A stretch of DNA of 64,000 bases from Turritopsis dohrnii (taxonomy: Eukaryota; Cnidaria; Hydrozoa; Anthoathecata; Oceaniidae). The notes beneath the pieces were generated by a model. It was given only the letters and a program-made list of their open reading frames with translations, did no database searches and was not told the origin of the DNA. The translations under genes were made by a program, and so were the position numbers. Below, in pieces: positions 20,701-31,660 of the stretch; positions within the stretch are counted from its first letter, which is position 1; each line of letters starts with the position of its first letter. Location of the stretch: assembly GCA_027922465.2 (NCBI GenBank), contig BQMF02000004.1:1-64000 (forward strand), in the 5' to 3' direction.

Positions 20701-22344
20701 AAGTGTAGTCTGGTATAAATTGACCCAAAATAGTAACCTTTTTTCATTTTAGCAAGGTTTGTCCAGTTCAAAGAGTTCGAAAGTGGAGTTTAGATTTGTA
20801 TCCTCAGCGGAAGAGACCAGCCACAATGGTTAACTAAACAGTAGTTTAAATGAAAAATTTATTGCTAGAATTGCATGACGTTAAAGCATGTGGTCAGTCT
20901 ATACAACCTCGTTTTCAATTAGCCGCTGTTTTTGTTAAAACTCGATCAAAAATGGTTAAGAGAAATCTTTCCGATATTTCAAACCAAACAAAACGAAATT
21001 CTTAAAAGCATGAAACATGAAAGATTTTTTATTGATAAAAAATAGATGGAAACATGTTCTCGAAAATTCTCGTTGCTGAAACAAATTCTCTGTCGCAAAT
21101 AACATTTGTTCAAAAATGACGTAATCATTCATCTGACAACTGTTGATGAACAAATTCCAAACATGTAAATGGAAGTATATCACCATAACAACTATACTAC
21201 GAAGACTATATCCATCACACAACAAACTAAATCTATAGACACTATTGGTGCAAAAAATTTTGTCCACTTTGGAATGCTTTTTATTTCAGGGGCAATTTTC
21301 GTTTTAAATTCGTGCTTTGATTTCTGTGGGGATGAGGAGGAGGAAATTGGGGATTATTAAAGACTTAAAAGGGAAGTAAAGTCAAGAGTAACATTTTTTT
21401 AATAATAAAACAAAGTACGCTGTCAAAATCACAAGAATGAATTCTATCGGAACAAACGTTACTGTTGGACATAGCCTGAAAACATCTCTGAAGCTTCGTG
21501 AATGTTCCTCACTTCCCCTTTATACTTTAAGCTGAAGTTATTGGGAAAGGGTAAACCGTGGATCATATATCAAATATCATTTTAAGGGATCGACAAAGCT
21601 GAGAGAGAGAGAGAGAACTTCAAGTGTTAAAAATATTTCAAATAATATAATAAAAAACACAAAAAAAATATTCCTCAAATCAATAAGTGCCTGTCAGCTA
21701 TTTAGGAAGTCTTCCATAAGAGTTTGACCAGAATTCGGTCGGTGTGTACTAAAATTTGTCCACCAATTCGAATGTCCCTCAGAGAGAATATTGTACTATT
21801 CTTTTCAATTCACTTGGGAATTTATTTCTGGCAATATCCTATTTTTAGAATTCCTATGTGATGTATTTTTGTTACATTGTTGATAAATGCCACGGAACAT
21901 TTTTACCAAATCGTTTACTGTTGGTCATTATAGCTTAGCCAAGTTACATCTTTCAAAACGAGGCCAGATAATTTCGATAAATAATGGCATAATCTCAAAG
22001 AGAAATCAAATGTTTTATGATTTTCATTCCTGAACCAAATTCGTCAATAAAAAGAAATTCTTAAGCTTGAAATTTCATCATACAGAGTCTACATGAAAAC
22101 GAAGCAAGGGTGGAGTAGTTTATCTCAAAACCTAATGACATGTTTTCTAGTCAAATCGAGGCCATAGAATTCGATCCTGCCATCCGTTGTGAGCCGAGGC
22201 CGGGAATGCTCGCAACACAACGACATGATTAATTTCAAACAATTTCTTTGAAAACTTTCAAAAACAAAACATGAACAACACTTCACATTCAGTAATATTC
22301 CTTCCATATGATCAGATTGCAAAACACAAACTCATAACCTTCAA
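17780..22344. other. Long non-coding region with scattered repeats
   Basis: I find no convincing gene. Near 18770-18950 there are several TTTCGCG / CGCGAAA motifs on both strands (for example GGGGAGAAAGTTTCGCG twice in tandem), typical of a small inverted-repeat element. A (GA)n run is at 21600-21616. A short frame at 20028-20159 follows a good acceptor-like CTTGCAG and could be a stray terminal exon, but it has no partner I can identify. Confidence 0.4.
20028..20159 (+). CDS. Possible terminal exon, orphan
   Basis: After TTACTTGCAG there are 43 open codons to a stop (…MNEFHSEEMQSKCKECLED…TKYEMPS). The amino-acid composition (Glu/Lys-rich, helical) looks coding. Another acceptor-like TTCTTTCCAG at about 19886-19895 precedes a similar Glu/Lys-rich stretch. 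I do not recognise a family, and no upstream exon could be joined. It may be a decayed gene fragment. Confidence 0.2.
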   Translation: MHMNEFHSEEMQSKCKECLEDENQFKTVERKLGVVLTKYEMPS

Positions 22345-22990
22345 TAGCGACTCTGCTGGGGGTCTGCACACTTCTTCACAAAAGTTGTCGGCTGTGTGTG
22401 TTAGAAATAAGTTTCTTTGAAGAGGAAAACATCACACTATTGTTAAAACTTTTATAGAGCAGTCAAACTTTTCAAAGTCAACATCAGGTATGGTTAAAAC
22501 ATAATGAATCAAGTATCAACTCTGTGGGGGTCTATAATATCTGAACTGTAAAATAATTGATTTCGTAAATAAATAAATAAATTCTAGAATCTTCATGTAT
22601 TTACAAATAAAAACTTTTCTCCGACTTAAAAACATCAACTTGAAACAAAATTCAAATACACGAACAGAAACGATTTTTTAACAGTAGCGACTCTGCGGGG
22701 GGTCTTTTTTTCTATAAGATAATTGCATCAACTGTATTTGGAGTCTGGGCACGAAGTTGATATAAGTTAACATATATGCTGAATTAAAAATGAATTAACT
22801 TCATCAATAAATAAATAAAATCGTTCATCAAAACTAAACAAACATGAAACGAAAGATTTTTTTTCATTAGCGACTCTGCTGCGGGGGGGTCTTTCTTCCA
22901 ATAGGATGATTGCATTAACTATAATTGGGAGTTTGGACACGAAGTTGGTTAGTTAACATGATAATTAGAACTGTCTCAATAATAGAAAGT
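22345..22990. repeat. Degenerate ~175-bp tandem repeat
   Basis: The motif TAGCGACTCTGCtGGGGGTCT occurs at about 22345, 22517 (diverged), 22685 and 22868, with related AT-rich sequence between copies (ACGAAGTTG, AAATAAATAAATAAA, AAACATGAA). Confidence 0.65.
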
Positions 22991-23182
22991 TGTTAAATAT
23001 GTATAAATAAGTAAATTCAAGTATGTACAATTAAAAAACGACATCACGGATGGTTCCTACAACAAAAAACAAAACTTCATTAGCGTGTTGTCATGGTAAC
23101 GATAGGAAACTTTTCATTAAAATAGTCTTTTCCATCCAACTTTTTTCTGATAAAAACATTTAAATGAAATATTTACTTACTT

Positions 23183-24658
23183 TTAGTGTTGAAGAAGAAA
23201 TTCCCTTATTCTTTTCTTCTTTTCATCGTCACCTTTCCCCTCACACGCCACATCATATGCAGTTCGTCCACTAAGATTTTTAATATGACGATCTGCTCCG
23301 TGGCGTATGAGCGTTTCAACACATTCGAAATTACCAGACCGTGATGCCCAGTGAAGTGGTGTGTAGTTGTAGTTAGATTGTTGGTTGATAAGGTGAGGTG
23401 CGGAGTTTATTAAGAAGGTGAGTGTATCGGTAGAATTATGAATTGCAGCATAATGGAGTGCTGTTTCTCCAGATATGTTCGTCGCTTCTATCTCCGCACC
23501 TCTGTTTATTAATAATCGAGCAATTGAGAGTTTGTTGGATCTAGAAGCTATCATTAAAAGTGTGGATTTAAGATAATCATCCCTCATCTTCACGATCGAT
23601 GGATCCACCGTGAGGATGTTTTCGATGGATTTCAGGTCATCACGTTCGATAAGATCTACAAGATCTAAAATAAATGAAAAATAAATGATAAAATGAATGA
23701 AGAATAATCGAAATAAAAATAGATTTTAAATGGAAAGAAATTCTAAACAACTAATAATTAATAATTACTAGTATCCCGTGTAAAAATTTTTTACGGGTTT
23801 TAGTTCTAAAAATGACGTCTCAAAAATGGTGTTGAAAAATTAATTTACAAAATGATAAACAGAAAGTGCATCAATGTTGTAGTCACTCCTTCGTGTCAAT
23901 GACGCGGACCATAAAAATGCCACTTATTTTGTTAGAAGTTCTAGATACGCGCTGTGCATCCGCAATTTTCACTCTCTAAAATATATTGCATCCCGTGTAA
24001 AATATTTTTAAGGGTTTTGATTTTAAAAATGACGTCTCAAAAAATGGATACCAAAATTTTAATCACGGAACGATGTTTAGAAAGTACATCCATCTGATCT
24101 AAAAAATACAGTAACCGCTACCAAGATGTCGGCGATCAAACATCACAGCCCTGTTCACCAATGTTGTGGACCCTCAAAAATGTAGTTCTCGAGATATCTT
24201 CCGAAAAGCGCCTTGTTTGATTCGAGATGCAATGCAATGGTTCCTCGTGATAAAAAAATGTAACGTCAAAATGGAAAAAAGTACTCCTCACCCTTTTAAT
24301 TAAAACTCTTTAGGTATTCCAGCTAAAGCATTTTTACGTGTTCATTATCAACACTGCGCCTCTGAACGTAAACATCTTCTTACTTGGAAGATCTGAAACA
24401 CATAAAAAATACTCATTAAGCCCTTTCACAATACGATAAAGAAATAAATTGTGCGTACATGAAAACAACAGAAAGACTGAAATGGCCGTAACTGTTCATG
24501 GAACCCGTAACGTAAACAGAAGCCAAACACGTAAGTCGTAAACGTGTCAAAATATGAATTATGAACAAATTTATACCTTCTAGTGATTTTCTTTTTACGA
24601 AGCTAAGATCGGATACCAATATAGAATATTGTTCTTCACCAACCCAGAACGTCATCAT
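23183..24658 (-). CDS. Two-exon ankyrin-repeat protein (187 residues)
   Basis: Exon 1 (24577-24658) encodes MMTFWVGEEQYS...KRKSLE and ends at a phase-1 donor (G-GTATAA). Exon 2 (23183-23664) begins after TTTTAG with AT in the matching phase and runs to a TAA stop. The joined protein has three to four ankyrin repeats, e.g. GETALHYAAIHNSTDTLTFL and YTPLHWASRSGNFECVETLI, ending KKKRIREFLLQH. It is most likely a complete small host protein mediating protein-protein contacts. The 912-base intron contains repeated CCCGTGTAAAA...TTTTACGGG sequences. Whether further exons exist upstream is open. It is unrelated in style to the Polinton ankyrin gene. Confidence 0.65.
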
Positions 24659-25115
24659 TTAAAACCATCATATTCATTTCTTCAATCGTGTATTATTGTT
24701 TTTGTCTCTGTCTTCCCTAAAGGAAAAGTAATGATGCAGAAACCTTGTTCATACTATAAGAAAAACAAAACAAACAAACAAAAAAGTTCAAAAGCGTAAC
24801 TTACCCTAGAAACATTAATAAATCTTCGTGCAATAATTTCGTTAATAACTTTGTTGTCTTGAAACTTTTCAAATCAGGAAATGAAAACTTGCTGGCGAAC
24901 GAACGCTGCTATCGTTTTTTGATCTCGCGAATAATCAAAACATTTGAAACGATTAAATGCAATGCAATGTTTTCCCCTTATACTAATCGTAGAAAAATAT
25001 TAACCGCCGTGGTCTGACACTCTATTATGAATAAGTGACCGCAAAAACGACCCGAAATTTTAGAGAGTGAAAGCGTGAAAAAAGTGGATGCACAGCGCGT
25101 ATTAGTATATAGATA
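23769..25115. repeat. Inverted and direct repeats around the ankyrin-gene intron
   Basis: TATCCCGTGTAAAA at about 23772 recurs as GCATCCCGTGTAAAA at about 23991. The segment ATACGCGCTGTGCATCCGC...TTTCACTCTCTAAAAT at 23944-23982 recurs inverted at about 25057-25105 (GATGCACAGCGCGTAT). This suggests an inserted element, or two related copies facing each other, spanning exon 1 of the ankyrin gene. Confidence 0.5.
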
Positions 25116-25322
25116 ACAAATAAAAATAAAAAGTAAAACTAAATAAAAAAGGTTTTAGAATTTATCAGAAATTTTGTGAAATGACAATGTTGATTTTGTG
25201 GGATTATCTTCTAAACCAATCAAAACAACTGACGTTTTATGATGTGTACCTCCCCTGGTGGTACGCAGAGGTAACGCAAGTGGAGCGGGTGGTTGTGGAA
25301 CGCCGTGGATGGGTGCACCCAT

Positions 25323-25625
25323 CACCTGTGACGTCATAGCAAAACTTAATGACCGATATCTCTTGAACTGTTCATCACAGACATATGGTTCTATACATCA
25401 TTTTAATCAGCTTTTCAAGCTCTAACTGATGGTAAACAAATTTTAAAGCGAAATGAATCTTCATAATTTCCATTTTACACGCACCACCTATGACGTCACA
25501 GCAAAACTTAAAGATGTGTATCTTTTAATATACTTTTGTATATCATTTTAATCAGCTTTTCGAGCTCTGACAGATCAGCACAAATTTTGAAGCGAACCGA
25601 ATCTTCATAATTTCCATCATTTCTG
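25323..25625. repeat. 163-bp tandem duplication with CRE sites
   Basis: Two copies begin CACCTRTGACGTCA.AGCAAAACTTAA at 25323 and 25486. Both share ATCATTTTAATCAGCTTTTC and end GAATCTTCATAATTTCCAT. Each has one TGACGTCA octamer (25329-25336 and 25491-25498). Confidence 0.75.
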
Positions 25626-26280
25626 GATCCGAAAATTTTCCACATGTAAAACCAGGCAAATATGTTTCAAATTCAAATGTGATCGAATAGCTAATAGCAA
25701 GTAGAAAATGTAAATTAATTGATCGTCAGTCGAATCGATTGAAATCTTATAAAACAAAACAAAGTCTCTTTGAAGAAATGAAGATATAAAAAAATCATCA
25801 AACAACAATAAATTTTACCTATTTCAATATTATGTAGACGACCAATATTTAGCATTAAGTTAATATTGGCATTGATTTATCATAATTATGTAGTTAAAGT
25901 CTCAACTGGACAACACAGAGCTCCACACAGTTCAAAAGTCGAGAAGAAAAGAAATAGAATTCTGTTTCGCGCGAATAAAACTCTTCTACAAAAACTATTG
26001 GATGATTTATTCGAAAATAGACACAGGTCAGATAACATGTTCGAAAGATGTACCTGGCCCAAGTCACATGACCAAAACAAAAAATTCCAAAGCAGTTTAA
26101 TGACAAATATATATCCAGAGCGGAAAGAAAGTATACTTAACATGGAACTAGTCTCAACTTAAATAAACAACTTTCCGGTAGGCCACAAACTGGGCCAAAA
26201 ACATTGCTGATGTCAGGCGAGAGAATCCTGGTAATTTTAGTTTAAGAAGAAATAACCTCAATCTTCCTGTTCGTACCATT

Positions 26281-26601
26281 CAGAGAAACACCAGAATCTT
26301 CCACTGAAATGATGTTGCCAGCTTAATGAAAATGAGAAGAAACGCCGTTATAACGAAAGAATCCAAGAATTCTTTGGTTTTTTCAGTAGCTGGTGGAATG
26401 GCAGTCGAGGCGAATGTTTTCTACGCGAGGCTATCCGAGAAGATAGCTACAAAGCGCAACATCGAACGAAGCGTTATCAAAAGGTGGATCAGAACAGTGA
26501 TAAACTTTTCACTCATCCGTTCGATGATGCTGATGATGGGAGGCTCAAGAAGTCTTACAAAGAAAATCAACATGGTTGACGAAATCACTATTTATGTATA
26601 A
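26281..26601 (+). pseudogene. C-terminal remnant of a non-LTR reverse transcriptase
   Basis: The frame at 26326-26601 (91 codons) contains MRRNAVITKE, LVFSVAGGMAVEANVFYARL and a C-terminal GGSRS. I recognise this as the tail found after the RT domain in many multicopy invertebrate elements (N-E-K-K-R-Y-N ... F-S-x-x-G-G-M ... R-G-S-R-S). No RT catalytic region is nearby, and upstream sequence (25.9-26.3 kb) is broken by stops. It is a dead fragment. Confidence 0.6.
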
Positions 26602-26852
26602 ATTTTATAAAAAATTTTATTATTTTGTATATTACTTTTAAAAACAAAACTAAAGCCAATCCTGTAAACAAAAAAACAATAAAAAATGTTAGAGATTATG
26701 AACAGGTGCAAGGTTTTGTCGTATTTACCAGCAATACAAGCATCGGGATTTTCTAATGTTCGATGTAATGAATAACGCTTACACATACTAGATAGTAAGG
26801 GGAAAAGTAAGGCCTTTATTACACTAGGAGAACTTCAAAAAATAACGCAATT

Positions 26853-27608
26853 TTGAATCTCCGAAAACAAGATGATAAGGTGATCAAGTTTTCACAACGC
26901 AATTCATTGAAACATTTCTTCATTTCTTCTAAAATCGCTTCAAAAACTTCTTTTGTCGTAGATTTTCTCTCTAGTGTCACCATAAAGTTTGATAAGGGAT
27001 CAATGAGTACTGAACAAAAACGATTTGTTTCTTCTAAAGTCCAATTTCTTGATGTACCTCAAGTGAATTATGCAACAAAGTCAGCTTACGCAAATTTACA
27101 AACGATAAAAAGGTTCAAGAGATTCACCCCGTATAGAGTTCGGAAAACACTCGCGGAATCTCTTGTCCTCTCCAAACTGAGTTATTGCAATACCGTGTAC
27201 GCTCAAATTCCGCAATACTTGAAAAAGCGCGTCCAACGTGTACAGTCGTGTGCAGCCGGGTACGTTCTCCGTCGCTACTGCACCCTGAAAGATGTGACAA
27301 GTTTGGGTTGGCTTCTTGTTGAGCAACGTTGTGAATTGGACCTCTCGATCGCAGGTTTCAAAGCTTTAAACGATGAAAAGTGGCCGGACTACTTGTCTAT
27401 GAAAAAGCTCAAGTTCAAAAGGACTCTCCGATCTATTGATAATGGAATAATGATTGAACCTGGTGAAAATGGCACTTTCAACAACCAAGTGTCTAAAGTT
27501 TTTAATGATTTGCCAAAAAATATACGTAACCTAGATTCAATTTCAACATTTTACAGTCAAACGAAAAAATATTTTTTAGATAAATCAATCGCCATTGCCT
27601 TAGCCTAG
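26853..27608 (+). pseudogene. 3' end of a LINE ORF2 (CR1/jockey-like), truncated
   Basis: About 250 residues corresponding to the C-terminal part after RT: LAESLVLSKLSYCNTVYAQIP, then LKKRVQRVQSCAAGYVLRRY and LGWLLVEQRCELDLS. This is the typical tail of animal LINE ORF2 proteins. The catalytic RT motif and endonuclease are missing, as in a 5'-truncated insertion. Downstream lies a non-coding tail with a CATCATCATC run at about 27789-27805. Confidence 0.75.
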
Positions 27609-29642
27609 ATAAGCCTATGCCTTTCCTCTATTTAATCTATCAACGACCATTTAACATAAACCAAAATCTACAACTCTTATTGAAACCTAGATCTCCATGC
27701 TTCTTGTATCATTTTTGTTCTAAACAACTTTTATTATATATTTCCCCATAGGGCGAAATATATGTTAAAACGGGCATTTTCCTTCTCCTTCATCATCATC
27801 ATCATCTTCTCCGTTCACTTTTATAGCCGCGGTTCAGTATTGAAATTTGCCCTAGCAAAGGTAGATAAGAATAGAGGCTAGTCTTAAGTGAAGTAGTGCG
27901 CCATTTTTTCAGTCAGTGTAGTTGGGCAGTTCAAGATTTCTTTGCGTGCTAGCTTTTAAGATGATTCAAGGGACAAAACGTTAAATGATGAAAATAAATC
28001 GTTTTAGTTTTGTAAAACATTTTGAATGAACGCATGAAAAACAGAAAAAATCGATATCAATATGTCACAGACGACGTTTTGTTTTTGTTGATGTAATAAT
28101 ATGTTATGATGATGAATGGTAATTAAATGCTTGGAACATTAGAGCATTGAAGCTGTGAAAAGATAAGCCAGACTGAAGATTTATTCTTTATTTATTTTTA
28201 TTTTACAACCTGATATAATGTAGCTCAACTGATAACTCATAATTATGGAAGGAAACCCTTTTTGTATGTGGAGAACAACCAGTTCAAAGAAGAGTACATA
28301 ACAAAAACTGCAAGTAAAAACATGTTGTCGTATATGCAAAAAGAAGTTCAAAAACCAATTATGTATAATGTTTTGATACATAGCACAGGATTACGTGATA
28401 ATACATGTGAATAATTTGAAGAGATCTGGTTGAGTGTGCTGCCTTGGACAGTCGTTTAATGTAACAACTCTACATAGTTTTCTATCGATGAATTCTATGA
28501 TCACGTATAATGTTTTGATACTGTATATATATTATTTCGTAAAAATAAATAATTATCCAATAATTAGACAACAAACGTAAATCAAAATTGCAGCATAACA
28601 GTCTATAAATTAAATCAAGCCAGAACAAAAACTTCTACTTTCAGCTATGTTGTGATTTGGTTTTGGATGTATATTTTCACTACCAAAATCTGTTTATTTA
28701 TTTATTTATTTTTTCATTTGGGATTTATGAAGGTCATTTTTATCACGTGCGTGAACATATTTTTTTGAATCAGATACTTGAATGCTTGAATTAAAAAATT
28801 GTCATTCTAAGTCCTTTTCTTTTTTGAAAATAACTCTTTTCGTTTCTAATTTGAAATGCTAATATAATATTATTAGTACAGATTGGTTTTTGATTGTCTT
28901 TGATAGTTATGTGCTTATATGTCTATCCCAAAGGTTTGACAATTTTCTTTTCTTCTTTTGTAAACTTGTTACAAATTTGATTGTATACATAATACATAAG
29001 GTTGTATGATTGTAAGATAGTTTTATCCGAGTTACAAAAAGCTAGTTTTCTGTTGACTTACGTTTTTCCTGTGATTTTATGGTATGAAGGATAGAAAACT
29101 TGTCAAGCCTCTGTAAGAATAAAGATCATCCGCTTATTTTGACGAAAGTGCCTTACACAGCGGTTATTGACGTGTTCCGCAAAAAAATTATTCAGTTGTT
29201 TATGGAAAAATATTAGTCGCATTTAGGTCTTATATTTTACAGCTATGTCCTCCATAGTAACTTCACAGTCACTTTTTAAGTCCTCAGCAAAAATTGTGAG
29301 AGAAACCTTATCATTTGATTTTTGTACATCTTCATTTTATAAGTTCAAAGATATTTTTGTGGTATGATGTTCAATTCCAGCCTGTTTAGTATGGAAAGCA
29401 TTTTTATATCAGTGTCAGGTTGATTGTGGCTTAACCATTGTATTTATCTACTGATACATTTTTCTTATGGTTATCAATGTACACAATAATTGATAAAAGT
29501 TTTGGAACTTTGGGGAAATATATAGTCGCATTTTTGCGAATCTTGTTATTATTGTTGTTATTATTATGTTATTATAGGGATAAGAACCATTTGTATAATG
29601 GAACCCGAATAAATGTCAAAAAAAAAAAAAAAAAAAAAAATG
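27609..29642. other. Non-coding stretch
   Basis: No supported gene. Features seen are a (CAT)n run near 27790 and an A-run of about 21 bases at 29619-29640, directly before the TIR element at 29643. One frame at 29438-29674 reads through that A-run and is not credible. Confidence 0.4.
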
Positions 29643-30304
29643 TACCGTATTCTCTAATAATCAATTCTTTTTAAAATTCTTTATTAGGGAGGGGCGTTAA
29701 TTGGAGAGGGGCGCTTACAAAAACATTTTGAAATGGCCATGCTAGTTGTGAACGAGGCATTGCTTTTTATCAGAAAAGAATAAAAACAACTGCGTTTTCA
29801 TGGCAACGAAATAAGATTTTGTACTTGTGACTTGTTGTTGAAGTTGTTATTATGAGAATATTTTTACAAGATAAACACAAACTGCTATTAATGTCTGTCC
29901 TGCATAAAATAAAATTTAAAATAAAATAAAATAAAATATTAAGTATACAAAGTTCGACGCATTTAGAATAAGAAGTCAGAGCGGAAATTGTAAAAGAAGG
30001 GTTTAAACTACGCAGTATGATTTGACAGATTTGATCAGTGTGATAAATTTGAAAACAGGATGGGTATGAATGGCAAGTTTGTGTGAAAAGGTAGCAACTC
30101 TTAGATTTAGATTAAATTTAGACATCACAAAAACATAGTCTTCCGTTTCTATTACAGAATTTTCGCTTTTTGTTCAAAAAGTTCTAATTACCGCCCGGGC
30201 ACTTATTAATTTACGAGTAATTTTTAGTCAGGGGCGCTTAAAAATATTTTTGACTAGAAGGGGGCGCTTGCTGGAGAGGGGCGCTAGTTAGAGAGAATAC
30301 GGTA
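29643..30304. mobile_element. Non-autonomous DNA element with TACCGTATTCTCT inverted ends
   Basis: The left end TACCGTATTCTCTAA at 29643 is mirrored by TTAGAGAGAATACGGTA ending at 30304. Just inside both ends are GGAGAGGGGCGCT(T/A) motifs in the same orientation. The 662-bp element has no open frame. TA at both outer edges could be the target duplication. Confidence 0.65.
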
Positions 30305-30520
30305 GTTTTTTACTCCATGATGTCCGTTTCTTGTTTCTTTTCAACTTTAAAACTTTTTTAAAACCACATGAAATTTAAAATTTTTGGTCTCCTGCAAACA
30401 CCTGTGATTTCAAAATTAATTATTTTTTGTAATGAATCTTTTGGATTCATTACATCGATTCGTTAGATGAAGATTCATTATTTTAAAATTTCTGTAGTCA
30501 CACTATAGATTAATTATTTG

Positions 30521-30577
30521 GACAGATTAATTAATGAATCCAGATTAATTAATGAATCCAGATTAATTAATTAATCC
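30521..30577. repeat. Short tandem repeat
   Basis: Three adjacent copies of CAGATTAATTAATGAATC, the last extended by an extra TTAA. Confidence 0.8.
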
Positions 30578-31660
30578 CGTGTGACTTGGGCTATCAGGAA
30601 TGCTGATTCTTGTTAATTTGATCATATAGCAACGTGTTGCTAGGGAAATAAAATAATTATAAACTTGATCATTGTAAGAATCGAAGCTGAAATTTTTGAC
30701 GTCATTATTAAGTTTTTGTTTAACATTTAAACATTTGTTCAAACACCAAGTTAGCACATCAACCTCGCAGAGATGGAAATAAGCTGAGCTGTCGGACATT
30801 GAAATGGTTGGACGACAAAGAAGCATAATAGATTCATATTCTGTCGGACATTTCTGTATTTTTTGAGGATTTTATACCGGCCGATCACAATTAGTGAAGC
30901 AATGGATTTTTCTGAAAGATTCAGAGCACTCACAAATATTTTTTCCTTATGAGAGCCAACGATAAACAGTGTATAGAAAGAGGTTACTTTCTTATAGGAA
31001 CGTTTATTTTCAGGCGGGGTTTCACTTGTCCTTTTTACCGAGGAAACGGGAAATAGGTATGGGAATGGGAACAGGAAATTTAATAGCGGAGATTGGAAAC
31101 AGACAAATTATGTACATATAATCAGTTTTTCATGATAACATTTTTCAAATAGAAAATGAACAAAACGTTCTAGCATTCACATTAATGTATTTGCAAAAAC
31201 TTCAATTTAAAGTTGCTAACAACGAATTGAAATTATTTTTATAATTTGCTAAAGTTTGACAATTTGAGTAAAAGTTGGACAACTTTCTTGAAAGTTTTGC
31301 CTATACACCTTTTCTGAATTTCTGTTTACACATCATGTTTCAACCTTGCTGGTACATGATAAAAAGGCCACAACCTCACAGAATTGTAAACTTTGTCCTT
31401 CAACTTCATTTCTTTAAAGATGGCATATTTTTTTTGAAAAGAAGCCCTTTTAAATGATGAAGCCACTAAAAATCAAACCGATTAATTAATAAACTGATTA
31501 CTGATAGAATTTGGACATCAATACACACGCGTGAAACAAGAAAAGTTGCTTCTTAACTCAAGTCACCCATACAGATTCTGAATCTTAAACAATTAATTTT
31601 ACTGATATTGTTTAGATTATATGATTGGTATAAGAATGGAAGTTGAAATATTTAACATAC
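30578..31660. other. Non-coding stretch downstream of the death-domain/helicase gene
   Basis: No supported gene. The far 3' end of the minus-strand gene may lie here. A final exon starting after AATATCAG near 31605 would stay open for 15 codons in phase, but its acceptor is weak. Confidence 0.35.

Noticed and set aside
20956..21267. 103-codon minus-strand frame
   Set aside because: Composition is Phe/Tyr/Ile-rich as expected from translated AT-rich non-coding DNA; no splice partners or domain.
25866..26162. 98-codon plus-strand frame before the RT remnant
   Set aside because: No recognisable family and the surrounding frames are broken; possibly decayed transposon sequence, but not supportable as a gene.
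29438..29674. 78-codon plus-strand frame
   Set aside because: Half of it is a poly-Lys run made by an A-tract, so it is an artefact of low complexity.
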